Assembly: GCF_014243345.1 (NCBI RefSeq)
Contig: NZ_JACLZF010000002.1
Span: forward strand, 806,001-870,000
Direction of reading: 5' to 3'
DNA from: Robiginitalea sp. SC105
GTDB lineage: Bacteria; Bacteroidota; Bacteroidia; Flavobacteriales; Flavobacteriaceae
Length of the DNA stretch: 64,000 bases
The translations under genes and the position numbers were made by a program. Below the pieces are notes generated by a model. It searched no databases. It had not been told where the DNA came from and was given only the letters and a program-made list of their open reading frames with translations. Within the stretch, counting starts at the first letter, position 1, and every line of letters begins with the position of its first letter. Shown one piece after another: positions 1-8,213 of the stretch.

Positions 1-1
1 A

Positions 2-754
2 CAACTGATCCGGATACCGACCACAGTGCTCGCACAAAACGATGCGGCCGTAGGGGTGAAAAACGGGATCAACGCCTTTGGAAAGAAAAATTTTATCGGC
101 ACGTTTGCAATCCCGCTGGCCATTGTCAACGACCCGTATTTCCTGACGACGCTGGAAGACCGGGACTGGATTGCGGGCACGGCCGAAGCCGTCAAGGTGG
201 CACTTATCAAGGATGCGGATTTTTTCGGATTCCTGGAGGCGCATGCACAAAGCCTCCGCGCCCGGGAAATGGCCCCGATGCAGGAGCTCATCTTCCGGTG
301 TGCGGAATTGCATATGGAACATATTTCCGGGGGAGGCGACCCATTTGAAGCGGGTTCCTCACGCCCCCTCGACTTTGGCCACTGGTCGGCCCACAAACTC
401 GAGCACCTCACGGGATACAGTCTGAGACACGGGGAGGCCGTGGCGTTGGGCATGGCCCTGGATGTTATCTACAGCCGGCGGCTGGGAATCCTTACCGCAG
501 GCGATAGTGAGCGCATCCTCCGGATCCTGTCGGAACTCGGTTTCGACCTGCAGTTGCCGGACCTGGGGCCCGAAGGCCCGTCGGTACTGCTCCGCGGCCT
601 GGACGAGTTCCGGGAACACCTCGGGGGGGTGCTGACCATTACCCTGCTGGAGGGGATCGGTTTAAAAAGGGATGTGCACGAAATTGACCGGGAGCTGATG
701 GCCGCCGCCATTGGCGAACTCATGGGGGGCAAGGCGATTCATAAAGCTTCCTGA
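2..754 (+). CDS. eboD: EboD-like 3-dehydroquinate synthase family protein (5' end outside window)
   Basis: Partial gene; the reading frame is open from base 2, so the start lies upstream. The protein belongs to the 3-dehydroquinate synthase / sugar-phosphate cyclase fold. It opens in the conserved region RIPTTVLAQNDAAVGVKNG, followed by GKKNF, the metal-binding glutamate region (GTAEAVKVALIKD) and the histidine region (FGHWSAHKLEHLTGYSLRHGEAVALGM). True AroB proteins usually read GHTFAHAIE where this one has GHWSAHKLE, so it is probably a paralogue rather than the shikimate enzyme. The stop overlaps the eboE start (TGATG), and eboE and eboF follow. That order is the conserved ebo cluster, linked in cyanobacteria to moving metabolites to the periplasm. 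The substrate is unknown. Plain AroB is the alternative, less likely in this context. Confidence 0.85.
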   Translation, partial: QLIRIPTTVLAQNDAAVGVKNGINAFGKKNFIGTFAIPLAIVNDPYFLTTLEDRDWIAGTAEAVKVALIKDADFFGFLEAHAQSLRAREMAPMQELIFRCAELHMEHISGGGDPFEAGSSRPLDFGHWSAHKLEHLTGYSLRHGEAVALGMALDVIYSRRLGILTAGDSERILRILSELGFDLQLPDLGPEGPSVLLRGLDEFREHLGGVLTITLLEGIGLKRDVHEIDRELMAAAIGELMGGKAIHKAS

Positions 755-1953
755 TGCTCCTCCGCAATACTTTCCATACCACCTATTGTACGAATATCCA
801 CCCCGGGGGTGACTGGGATACCACCTTTTCTGCCCTTGAAAAACACCTGGTGGGAATCCGCAATTCAGTTGCCCCGGGAATGCCCTTTGGCCTTGGCCTG
901 CGACTTTCCGACAAGGCCAGCCGCGAACTCGGCCTGGGGGAGCGGCTTGCCGATTTCAGGCGCTGGCTCGATGCGCGGGATATCTATGTGTTCACCATGA
1001 ACGGGTTCCCGTTCGGGACCTTCCACGGGCAGCCGGTCAAGGACCGGGTACACGAACCTGACTGGACCACCCCGGAGCGCCTCGCATATACCCGGCGGCT
1101 TTTCGACCAGCTCAGCTTTTTGTTGCCACAGGGGGGTGAAGGGGGGATTTCCACCTCCCCGGTCAGCTACCGGCACTGGTTTGCCACGCCGGAGAAGCGG
1201 GTTGCGGCCCTGAAGTCCGGGGCCCGGAACATGGCCCAGGTAGCCATGGACCTGATCGAAAAGGAACGGGAAACCGGGCAGTACCTGCACCTGGATATTG
1301 AACCGGAACCGGACGGCCTGCTCGAAAACAGTGCCGATGTCCTGGAATATTACCGGGATTACCTCCTTCCGGAAGGGATCTCCCTCCTTTCGGAACGGTT
1401 GGGAATGCCTGAGGGGGAAGCCCGGTCAGCACTCCTGCGGCATATTACCATCTGTTATGACATCTGCCATTTTGCCCTGGCATTTGAAGGGCCCGAAACG
1501 GTTTTCGGCCTTTTGGCGGAGCAGGGCATACAGGTGGGTAAAATACAGGTGAGTGCGGCCCTGCGGATCCGGGCCGATAAGAGCGGGAGGGAGGACGCCC
1601 TCAGGGCACTTGCCGAATTCAACGAACCGGTATACCTGCACCAGGTAACCCAGTTAACCCCGGCAGGCGTCCGGACCTGGCCGGATCTACCCGACTTACT
1701 GGCAGCGCCCCCCGAATTCGGGGAACTCCGGGCGCACTTCCACGTGCCCATCTTTGCGGAAGGGTACGGGGTGCTTGGGGCTACGCAACAGGAAATCCTG
1801 GAGGTGCTGGCTTATCTGGCTGCGAACCCTGTTTGCCGGCACCTGGAGGTGGAGACCTACACCTGGGAGGTTTTGCCAGCCGGGTTGAAAGAGGACCTGG
1901 CCGCATCCATATCACGGGAGCTGCTCTGGCTCCGCAATGCCCTGGAAGCATGA
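754..1953 (+). CDS. eboE: EboE-like metabolite traffic protein (TIM-barrel, xylose isomerase-like)
   Basis: A 399-residue protein that starts inside the eboD stop codon and ends overlapping the eboF start, so the three genes are translationally coupled. It looks like the EboE family, a TIM-barrel protein related to xylose isomerase-like sugar-phosphate isomerases. Features seen are the N-terminal TNIHPGGDWDTTF region, YVFTMNGFPFGTFHG, HLDIEPEPDGLLE (a likely metal or substrate-binding strand), the ICYDICHFALAFE histidine and acid cluster, and HFHVPIFAEG near the C-terminus. No signal peptide or membrane segment is present, so it should act in the cytoplasm. Established knowledge: ebo genes are needed in Nostoc to export a scytonemin precursor, and similar clusters occur in many bacteria with unknown metabolites. 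The exact reaction is unknown. Confidence 0.85.
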   Translation: MLLRNTFHTTYCTNIHPGGDWDTTFSALEKHLVGIRNSVAPGMPFGLGLRLSDKASRELGLGERLADFRRWLDARDIYVFTMNGFPFGTFHGQPVKDRVHEPDWTTPERLAYTRRLFDQLSFLLPQGGEGGISTSPVSYRHWFATPEKRVAALKSGARNMAQVAMDLIEKERETGQYLHLDIEPEPDGLLENSADVLEYYRDYLLPEGISLLSERLGMPEGEARSALLRHITICYDICHFALAFEGPETVFGLLAEQGIQVGKIQVSAALRIRADKSGREDALRALAEFNEPVYLHQVTQLTPAGVRTWPDLPDLLAAPPEFGELRAHFHVPIFAEGYGVLGATQQEILEVLAYLAANPVCRHLEVETYTWEVLPAGLKEDLAASISRELLWLRNALEA

Positions 1954-3326
1954 AAAAGACCGTTGTCATCAACGCAGTCGGGTTGACCCGGCGCCTTATC
2001 GGGACGGCCACCCCGAGGATCCGGGATTTTATGGAAGCCGGGAAGTCCTGCGACATTTATCCCGTGTTGCCGGCGGTGACCTGTGCCGCCCAGGCCACGT
2101 ACCTGACCGGGAAGGAGCCCTCCGAACACGGCATTGTGGGAAACGGTTGGTTTTTCAAGGAAGAATTTGAGGTAAAATTCTGGCGGCAGGCCAACCAACT
2201 GGTACAGGGCCCGAAGCTCTGGGACCTTTTGAAGGAGGCGGAACCAGGATTTACCTGTGCCAACATGTTCTGGTGGTACAATATGTACTCCAGCGTGGAT
2301 TACAGCGTTACCCCCCGGCCCAATTACCTCGCAGACGGCAGGAAGATACCGGATGTATACAGCCACCCCGCGGGGCTTCGGGATGAACTGCAGGACCGCC
2401 TCGGGCAATTCCCCCTGTTTAAATTCTGGGGGCCGATGGCAGGTATCGAATCGACCCGATGGATCACCGATGCCGCCATCCACACCGACCGCACCTACGA
2501 CCCTACCCTGACGCTGATTTACCTGCCCCACCTGGATTACAACATGCAACGGCTGGGGCCCGACCTTGCCCGTCTGGAACCGGACCTGAGGGCCCTGGAT
2601 GCAGAAGTGGGGCGGTTGCTCGACCACTACGTGCCGCAAGGGGCACAGGTGGTCATCCTTTCGGAATACGGGATCACCGCTGTCAGCCGGCCGGTACACC
2701 TCAACCGGGTATTGCGCAATAAGGGGCTGCTGGCCATCCGCGTGGAGCGCGGCCTCGAATTGCTGGATGCCGGCGCCAGCGAGGCGTTCGCAGTTGCCGA
2801 CCACCAGGTAGCACATATCTACGTCCGCAACCCGGCCCGGCTGCAGGAGGTCCGCGAACTCATCGCCGCCGTGCCGGGGGTGGAAAAAGTCCTCACCGGC
2901 GAATCCCGCAAAGCAGCCGGGCTGGACCATGACCGGGCCGGGGACCTGGTTGCCGTGGCCGGGCCGGATTCCTGGTTTACCTATTATTTCTGGGAGGACG
3001 ACAGCAAGGCTCCCGACTATGCGCGGATGGTGGATATCCACAAAAAGCCGGGGTATGACCCGGTAGAACTGCTTACGGACCCGTCCGACCCGCTGGTAAA
3101 ACTCAAGATCCTCTGGAAACTCGCCAGGAAAAAACTGGGATTCCGCAGTACCCTCAACGTGATCCCCCTCAGGGCGGAACTCGTACGGGGATCCCATGGC
3201 AGGATACCTGAAGATACCGCAGATTATCCTATTTTTATAAGCAACAACCCGGGTACCCTGCCGGAATCGCCGATGCCTCCCACAGCAGTTTTCGGCGAAC
3301 TGTACCGCCTGGCCAGGGGCCTTTAA
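1950..3326 (+). CDS. eboF: EboF-like alkaline phosphatase / nucleotide pyrophosphatase family protein
   Basis: A 458-residue protein of the type I phosphodiesterase / nucleotide pyrophosphatase (alkaline phosphatase) superfamily. The start at 1950 (MKKTVVINAVGL) overlaps the eboE stop (ATGA), which makes it a better choice than in-frame starts inside eboE. The nucleophile region is PVLPAVTCAAQATYLTGKEPSEHGIVGNGWF; in this family the Thr of PAVT is the metal-coordinated nucleophile. LIYLPHLDYNMQRLGPD and VVILSEYGI resemble the later metal-binding segments (D-x-x-x-H and D/E-H-G in the family). DSWFTYYFWEDD and DIHKKPGYDP follow. The last gene of the ebo operon usually encodes this type of enzyme. 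There is no signal peptide, so it is probably cytoplasmic. It may remove a phosphate or nucleotide from the ebo product; that step is an inference. Confidence 0.82.
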   Translation: MKKTVVINAVGLTRRLIGTATPRIRDFMEAGKSCDIYPVLPAVTCAAQATYLTGKEPSEHGIVGNGWFFKEEFEVKFWRQANQLVQGPKLWDLLKEAEPGFTCANMFWWYNMYSSVDYSVTPRPNYLADGRKIPDVYSHPAGLRDELQDRLGQFPLFKFWGPMAGIESTRWITDAAIHTDRTYDPTLTLIYLPHLDYNMQRLGPDLARLEPDLRALDAEVGRLLDHYVPQGAQVVILSEYGITAVSRPVHLNRVLRNKGLLAIRVERGLELLDAGASEAFAVADHQVAHIYVRNPARLQEVRELIAAVPGVEKVLTGESRKAAGLDHDRAGDLVAVAGPDSWFTYYFWEDDSKAPDYARMVDIHKKPGYDPVELLTDPSDPLVKLKILWKLARKKLGFRSTLNVIPLRAELVRGSHGRIPEDTADYPIFISNNPGTLPESPMPPTAVFGELYRLARGL

Positions 3327-3337
3327 ACAACCCAACC

Positions 3338-3697
3338 ATGCAAAAGTTCACAAAAGTCTTCGCTTATGTAATGACCGTCCTTTTTATCTGGGCGGCCTAT
3401 GTCCAGCTCAACGATCCGGATTCTGGGATGTGGATCGGCATTTACGCCGTAGCGGCTCTTGGATCCCTGCTTTTTGCCCTCGGCCGTTTGCCTTCGTGGC
3501 TCTTCCTGTTGATGGGGATCGCCTTCCTTGCCGGTGCGCTGTTTTCCTGGCCTGAAACCTACGAAGGCGTGCGGTTCGGGGAGCGGGGGATGGCAAATAT
3601 AAATATCGAGCTGGGACGGGAATCCCTTGGCCTGGGTATTACCGCCCTTATTTTCTTTCTGTACAGCTGGCGGGCCAAAGGCAGGAAGATTTCATAG
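3338..3697 (+). CDS. Transmembrane 220 (TMEM220) family protein
   Basis: A 119-residue integral membrane protein starting 11 bases after eboF, so it is probably read in the same transcript. It has about four hydrophobic helices (residues about 5-22, 32-48, 53-68 and 93-112). The motif YVQLNDPDSGMWIGIY, with Q-L-N-D-P-D after the first helix, is the signature of the TMEM220 family, which has bacterial and animal members and no known biochemical function. The final six bases overlap the end of dnaX on the other strand, so the two genes converge with no room for a terminator. Whether it works with the ebo proteins is unknown; the link rests on spacing only. Confidence 0.82.
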   Translation: MQKFTKVFAYVMTVLFIWAAYVQLNDPDSGMWIGIYAVAALGSLLFALGRLPSWLFLLMGIAFLAGALFSWPETYEGVRFGERGMANINIELGRESLGLGITALIFFLYSWRAKGRKIS

Positions 3698-5653
3698 CTC
3701 CAGGTCAAAGGTCTTCCTCAGCAGGTCGATTGCCGGGTTCTTTTCTTTGAGCTTCTGGTATTTTTCTTCCGGCGTGAACGCGTATTGCCGGGCGGTATCC
3801 TCGTTAATGGTGATCTTGAGCTGGATACTGTGATTGTTGAGTTTTGCCCGAAGGTATTCCATCAACTCGTACTGGTCCCGTTCCACTTCCTTTTTCATGG
3901 TGCCGTTGGGCAGTTCGATCCAGATGACATGGTCCCCGATAAGCTTGGGCAGGTCGGTGCCTAGGCTCGCCGCGAGGATTTTGCGGCCTTTGCGGCCTGT
4001 TTGTTCCGTAAAGTCTTTCCAGTGCGCCTGCAGATCCGCTTCCTCAAAAGGGGTACGCGGCAGGTCTTCCGGGTTGGTATTTATCTGGTTGCGGGAGGCC
4101 TGGTGCGCCTTTTTGGCCCGGATACTGGACAGGGACAGACCCGAAACCTTCTGGGCCGGTTTTTCACCGCCGATGCGTATGGCAGGTTTTTCCGAGGATT
4201 TCGCTTTTTCCACCGGGGCCCTGGGGGCCTCTTTTTCAGCACGGGCGGCAGGTCCTGCAGGTGCGTTGTCCGCTACAGGTGACACAGGTGCTTTGTCTGC
4301 TACAGGTGCTGAAGTGGCCCTGGTGGTGTCCTGACCTGCAGCGGCACCCGAAGCGGTTTTTTGTGTTGATTCGGGTGTTGCTGTTTTGGGGCCTCCCGGT
4401 TTGGGGGATACCCCGGGATATCCGGATGGTTCCGCAGGCCTTCCGGCTGCTTCCTGTACCGGGGTGACCGTCTTTCCCTCCGGTTTTAAGACGGGGCCGG
4501 TGGCAGGGCCAGCGGATACTTTTTTCTGTGGTTTCCCGTGGAAGGTGGCCGCCGGGATCAGCCGGACATCGCAGCCGTGTTCAGGCTTTTTTTTTTGATC
4601 CTGGGAAAGGGACGCGAGCTTCATCAGGGCCAGTTCCACCAGGAGGCGGTGGTTCTTGCTGTTTTTGTAGTCCAGGTCGCACTGGTTGGCAATTTCCAGT
4701 GCGCGGAGCAGGAAGCCGTCCCCGCATTGACCTGCCTGTTCCAGATAGCGATGGCGCGTTCCTTCGCTGGTCTCAAGCAGGGAGACGGTTTGCTCGCTGG
4801 TACAAACCATCAGGTCCCTGAAATGGGAAGCCAGGCCGTTGATATAGTGGTGGCCTTCGAACCCCTGTGCGAGGATTTCATTGAAATGGAGCAACAGGGC
4901 GGGGATATCCCCGTGGAGGATGTGGTCCGTACTTTCAAAATACACATCCACGTCCAGTACGTTGAGGTTTTCAGCAACCGCTTTTCTGGTCAGGGTATTC
5001 CCGGCAAAACTTACGACCCGGTCAAAGATGGAAAGCGCATCCCGCATGGCCCCGTCTGCTTTCTGGGCAATCATGTGCAACGCCTCTTCATCCGCTTCTA
5101 TCCCCTGCTGATCGGCAATGTACCTCAGGTATTCCGCAGCATCCTTTACGGTGATCCGGCGGAAATCGAAAATCTGGCAGCGGGAGAGGATGGTCGGGAT
5201 GATCTTGTGCTTCTCGGTGGTGGCCAGGATAAAAATGGCGTGTCGGGGGGGCTCTTCCAGGGTTTTTAGAAAGGCGTTGAAGGCCGACTGGGAGAGCATG
5301 TGCACCTCGTCGATGATATATACCTTGTACTTGCCTACCTGGGGGGGGATGCGCACCTGGTCAATCAGGCTGCGGATGTCATCCACCGAATTGTTGGAAG
5401 CCGCATCCAGTTCGAAGATATTGAAGGCAAAGTCTTCGCCATCCTGCTGGGTGCCATCTTCGTTGATTTTTTTTGCCAGGATCCGCGCACAGGTCGTTTT
5501 GCCCACCCCGCGGGGCCCGCAGAAAAGCAACGCCTGTGCAAGGTGGTCGTTTTCAATGGCGTTGAGCAGTGTCCGGGTGATGGATTGCTGCCCCACCACG
5601 TCCTCAAAGTGCTGGGGTCTGTATTTCCGTGCTGATACGATAAAAGGTTCCAT
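3692..5653 (-). CDS. dnaX: DNA polymerase III subunit gamma/tau
   Basis: Clamp-loader ATPase of the replicative polymerase, 653 residues. The N-terminal AAA+ domain shows Walker A (CGPRGVGKTT, about residues 44-53), Walker B (YIIDEVHM, about 114-121) and the arginine-finger SRC motif (LSRCQIFDFR, about 156). DELAASNNSVDDIR-type text after the P-loop fixes the family. The short segment between ARILAKKIN and FELDAASNN lacks the four zinc-binding cysteines found in E. coli DnaX, as I recall for flavobacterial homologues. Residues about 370-500 are a low-complexity Pro/Ala/Lys-rich linker, followed by a C-terminal tau-like region ending DLLRKTFDLEL. No slippery frameshift site for a short gamma form was identified. 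It is transcribed away from rnpB. Confidence 0.95.
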   Translation of the reverse strand: MEPFIVSARKYRPQHFEDVVGQQSITRTLLNAIENDHLAQALLFCGPRGVGKTTCARILAKKINEDGTQQDGEDFAFNIFELDAASNNSVDDIRSLIDQVRIPPQVGKYKVYIIDEVHMLSQSAFNAFLKTLEEPPRHAIFILATTEKHKIIPTILSRCQIFDFRRITVKDAAEYLRYIADQQGIEADEEALHMIAQKADGAMRDALSIFDRVVSFAGNTLTRKAVAENLNVLDVDVYFESTDHILHGDIPALLLHFNEILAQGFEGHHYINGLASHFRDLMVCTSEQTVSLLETSEGTRHRYLEQAGQCGDGFLLRALEIANQCDLDYKNSKNHRLLVELALMKLASLSQDQKKKPEHGCDVRLIPAATFHGKPQKKVSAGPATGPVLKPEGKTVTPVQEAAGRPAEPSGYPGVSPKPGGPKTATPESTQKTASGAAAGQDTTRATSAPVADKAPVSPVADNAPAGPAARAEKEAPRAPVEKAKSSEKPAIRIGGEKPAQKVSGLSLSSIRAKKAHQASRNQINTNPEDLPRTPFEEADLQAHWKDFTEQTGRKGRKILAASLGTDLPKLIGDHVIWIELPNGTMKKEVERDQYELMEYLRAKLNNHSIQLKITINEDTARQYAFTPEEKYQKLKEKNPAIDLLRKTFDLEL

Positions 5654-5701
5654 CCGAATGGGGCTGGGACCGGTGGATTCCGGCCGGGTTCCGCTTTATC
5701 A

Positions 5702-5709
5702 CAAATATA
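5702..5709 (-). promoter_or_regulatory. Candidate dnaX promoter, -7 element
   Basis: On the minus strand the bases read TATATTTG, a full match to the Bacteroidota -7 consensus TAnnTTTG, 48 bases before the dnaX start. The -33 region (TTTAC) is weak. Position and match support it; it is not experimentally shown. Confidence 0.55.
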
Positions 5710-5775
5710 GGGATCGCACCCCGTAATCGGGTAAATGTACCCGTTTTAAACCCCGGTTTTTATTAACAAATGAGG

Positions 5776-5783
5776 TATCTTTG
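5776..5783 (+). promoter_or_regulatory. Candidate rnpB promoter, -7 element
   Basis: TATCTTTG is a full match to the Bacteroidota -7 consensus TAnnTTTG and ends about seven bases before the predicted 5' end of the RNase P RNA, the expected spacing. The upstream -33 region is only T-rich (GGTTTTTATT), without a clear TTG. Confidence 0.6.
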
Positions 5784-5789
5784 GCCCCG

Positions 5790-6106
5790 AGCAGGCCGCT
5801 TATCGCCCCGGGGTAGCCCGGGGAGGAAAGTCCGGACACCAAAGTGCAGCATAGCGGGTAACACCCGTCACCCGGGAGGGGAGCAATCTCATCCCGGGGA
5901 GGACCAGTGCAACAGAAAGGATGTACAGTTCGGCTGTAGTGAAATCGTGTAAACTCTATGCGGTGAAACGCCACGTAGGCCAGCATTAAGGGCGGCACGT
6001 CCGAGTTGGCGGGTAGGCGGATTGAGGCCCGGGGGCAACTCCGGGTCCAGATAAATGATAGGCGCCCCGGTCTTCCGGGGTTACAGAATCCGGCTTATGG
6101 CCTGCT
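5790..6106 (+). ncRNA. rnpB: RNase P RNA (bacterial type A)
   Basis: Catalytic RNA that trims tRNA 5' leaders. The universally conserved core is visible: GAGGAAAGTCCGGAC at 5822-5836, ACAGAAA near 5909, GTGAAACGCCACGTAGGCC in the middle, and AGATAAATGATAGG followed by ACAGAATCCGGCTTAT near the 3' end. The ends are set by helix P1, in which GCAGGCC at 5791-5797 pairs with GGCCTGC at 6099-6105. A run of T follows directly, so P1 plus the T-run probably doubles as the terminator. Length is about 317 bases, normal for type A. The gene lies between dnaX and rsmD, both pointing left. Exact ends are uncertain by a few bases. Confidence 0.95.
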
Positions 6107-6111
6107 TTTTT

Positions 6112-6654
6112 TTATGCTTTCCTGAAGAAGCTGAACACGGTTCCGCCGTAGCGCCTCGCCTGTTCAAAACCCGTGAGGTGGGCCAAATCGTGGTCCTTGG
6201 TGTGTTCCAGGACCAGCAACCCGTCGGTTTCCAGCAAATCCCGGTCAAAAACGGCACATACCAGCTCCCCGAGCCCTCCGGCATCCAGGTCATAGGGCGG
6301 GTCTCCGAAAATGAAATGGAATTTCCGCGCCGCGTGTTGCAGGTAGGCCAGGCTGTCCGATTTCACCGCATGTATGGGCATATCCAGGGAAGCGGCGGTC
6401 TTTCGCATAAAGGCCACGCACCCCGGGTCCGCATCGACCGCCGTGATTTCAGATCCTCCCCGTGACGCGCATTCATAGCTGATATTGCCGGTGCCTGCAA
6501 AAAGGTCCAGTACACGGGCCTGCTGCCAATCGATCACAGGTGCCAGGATATTGAAAAGGGCTTCTTTGGCGCGGTCCGTCGTGGGCCGGACCGGCAGGTT
6601 TTTGGGTGCCCGGATCCGGCGTCCCTTGTGTGTGCCCGAAATAATGCGGATCAT
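6112..6654 (-). CDS. rsmD: 16S rRNA (guanine(966)-N(2))-methyltransferase RsmD
   Basis: A 180-residue SAM-dependent methyltransferase that modifies G966 of 16S rRNA during small-subunit assembly. The N-terminus (IISGTHKGRRI, then PVRPTTDRAKEALFNIL) is diagnostic of the family. The SAM-binding motif is VLDLFAGTGNISYECASRG, followed by VDADPGC. The catalytic DPPY motif is present in FIFGDPPYDL. Length matches the family. Its start overlaps the end of the DUF3822 gene by four bases (ATGA), so the two are translationally coupled. Its end lies just beyond the rnpB T-run on the other strand. Confidence 0.95.
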   Translation of the reverse strand: MIRIISGTHKGRRIRAPKNLPVRPTTDRAKEALFNILAPVIDWQQARVLDLFAGTGNISYECASRGGSEITAVDADPGCVAFMRKTAASLDMPIHAVKSDSLAYLQHAARKFHFIFGDPPYDLDAGGLGELVCAVFDRDLLETDGLLVLEHTKDHDLAHLTGFEQARRYGGTVFSFFRKA

Positions 6655-7484
6655 AGTGAATTGATCAGCGTAAAGTCAATCCCTTCCTCAGGCCCCTCGA
6701 ACTGGAAAGGGTGGCCGGAAGGGACAAAAATGGAAATATTCTCGATATACCGGGACGCCAGTTCATAGGTGGCGTCGCCCTCTTCAACTTCCCCGAGCAG
6801 GCGGAGTTTGATGGTGGACGGGTCCAGTTGCAGTTGTTCCAGGGCAAACAGCAGGTAATACATGATATCTGCCTCATTACTGCATGAAAAGCTGTTGAAA
6901 TACTGGAGCTTCTTACCTGTAAATACGGCCATATCCATCTGCCCTTCGGCCAGGTGGACGTAGCAGATTTCCCCCGTGCCGCTGTTGGGGAGCTTTACCA
7001 GGGTTTCCAGCAGCACCGTGGCAGTGTGCTTGAATTCGAACTCTCCGAAAAGGTCGTAGAGGTAATTGTTGACATTCGCAAAGGGCACATAGACGTTCAT
7101 CGCATCGAGGCCGTCGATGGCATCGTAGTCGAGATGGTCGGTAGGTAAAATTTTTGCGTTGAATTTCAGGTAATTGGCCAGGTCGTCCTCGCTGAAAAGG
7201 GCCTGAGGCACCAGGCTGAACAACGCATTGCGGTGGATGGCAATCACCTCTGAAAAGGTGAAATCCAGCACGCCGTTTACCCGCAGGCTCTCCCGAAGTT
7301 CCCGCTGGAGGTCATACGGGCTGAGCTCCTCGTTGAACCGTAGGGAGTGGCTCAGGGCAAGCCGCTTGCCTATGGTGTCCAGGATACAAAAAGAAAGTCC
7401 ATTCAGGCTGACCTGAATGGACAATTTGTAAAAACTATCTTCTTTCTGTCCCAGCCTGTTACTGTTGGTCTCCTTTTTTGTCAT
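6651..7484 (-). CDS. DUF3822 family protein
   Basis: A 277-residue protein with the chosen start MTKKETNSN at 7484; an upstream in-frame ATG at 7505 would add seven residues. The text KLSIQVSLNGLSFCILDT and the RFNEELSPYDLQRELRESL region are typical of DUF3822, a Bacteroidota family nearly always found just upstream of rsmD. The fold is thought to be actin/hsp70-like, as in type IV pilus assembly ATPases of the PilM kind, but no function is known. It overlaps rsmD by four bases and the preceding gene by 26 bases, forming a tight leftward operon of three genes. No membrane segment or signal peptide is seen. Confidence 0.85.
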   Translation of the reverse strand: MTKKETNSNRLGQKEDSFYKLSIQVSLNGLSFCILDTIGKRLALSHSLRFNEELSPYDLQRELRESLRVNGVLDFTFSEVIAIHRNALFSLVPQALFSEDDLANYLKFNAKILPTDHLDYDAIDGLDAMNVYVPFANVNNYLYDLFGEFEFKHTATVLLETLVKLPNSGTGEICYVHLAEGQMDMAVFTGKKLQYFNSFSCSNEADIMYYLLFALEQLQLDPSTIKLRLLGEVEEGDATYELASRYIENISIFVPSGHPFQFEGPEEGIDFTLINSL

Positions 7485-8112
7485 AAATCGGGGGCCAGTT
7501 TCCACTGGTACTTACCTTGGTGAGTGAGCCCACGGTAATTTCAGGGCCGTTCACCTCTTCCACGCTGACCTGGGAATTCTCCCGTGCCACCAGGTCCTGT
7601 GGCTGGTCGTAAAGGACTATATTCTTGGCTACCTTGGCTTCGAATACTGGCGCGCGGTAACCGCTCTGATCGAGCATGTCCGCCTTCATGGTGAATTTTT
7701 CGTTGTTGGGTGCATAGGGCACATTCATCATGTTCATATACCGGTCGGAGCCCTTGAACAGGGAATCCTTGACGGAAACATAACCGAGGGTATCGATAAT
7801 CTTCACCTCCTGGAGCATGTCGATCTGGTAGGTCTTGTCAAATTCCATGTAGGAGGAATCCCGTTGGGTGGTGATTACGTACTGGCCTGTGTCGACAAAT
7901 TTGATCAGGCTTTCAAAATCATTGGCGTATTTGCGGTTCACGGATTTATAGGCTTCCTGGGCGTTGCGGATGTCCTTGAGCCGGTTGATCACTTCAGCAT
8001 ATCGTTCCTGTTTAATTTTCGCAAACTCAATGGGGCCGGTAACCGAGCGGTATATCAGATACCCCAATACAATACAAACAATCCAAAGAACAATCTGAAG
8101 TATGGTTTTCAT
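7459..8112 (-). CDS. Conserved hypothetical protein with one N-terminal membrane helix
   Basis: A 217-residue protein that I do not recognise by name. Residues about 4-22 (ILQIVLWIVCIVLGYLIYR) form one membrane helix without a clear cleavage site. It is followed by a charged, probably helical stretch (KIKQERYAEVINRLKDIRNAQEAYKSVNRKYANDFESLIKFVDTG). This layout recalls pilin-like or type II secretion minor pseudopilin stalks (helix, then NAQEAY...YA.DF..L), but the membrane segment lacks a clear prepilin cleavage motif. The remainder is mixed beta. It is first in an operon with the DUF3822 gene and rsmD. Since DUF3822 may have a PilM-like fold, the pair could be remnants of a pilus-like module; this is speculation. 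Confidence 0.7.
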   Translation of the reverse strand: MKTILQIVLWIVCIVLGYLIYRSVTGPIEFAKIKQERYAEVINRLKDIRNAQEAYKSVNRKYANDFESLIKFVDTGQYVITTQRDSSYMEFDKTYQIDMLQEVKIIDTLGYVSVKDSLFKGSDRYMNMMNVPYAPNNEKFTMKADMLDQSGYRAPVFEAKVAKNIVLYDQPQDLVARENSQVSVEEVNGPEITVGSLTKVSTSGNWPPIYDKKGDQQ

Positions 8113-8146
8113 TTTCGTGGTGTTATTTTGATTTAGCGGTTAAACA

Positions 8147-8154
8147 CAAATCTA
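8147..8154 (-). promoter_or_regulatory. Candidate promoter of the rsmD operon, -7 element
   Basis: On the minus strand the bases read TAGATTTG, a full match to TAnnTTTG, 35 bases before the start of the first gene of the operon. A TTTTG lies about 17 bases further upstream and may serve as the -33 element, slightly closer than the usual 19-21. Confidence 0.5.
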
Positions 8155-8213
8155 CGATTTTTTTTTAATCACAAAAGGGTTACCCATAAAAAGGTCCGTA
8201 TCTTTAAACCCCT

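Noticed and set aside
1857-3335. 492-codon open frame on the minus strand
   Set aside because: Antisense to eboF, which has clear phosphodiesterase motifs and operon overlaps.
3692-5653. Damaged dnaX because the zinc-module cysteines are missing
   Set aside because: The rest of the protein is complete, and I recall the same short segment in flavobacterial DnaX homologues.
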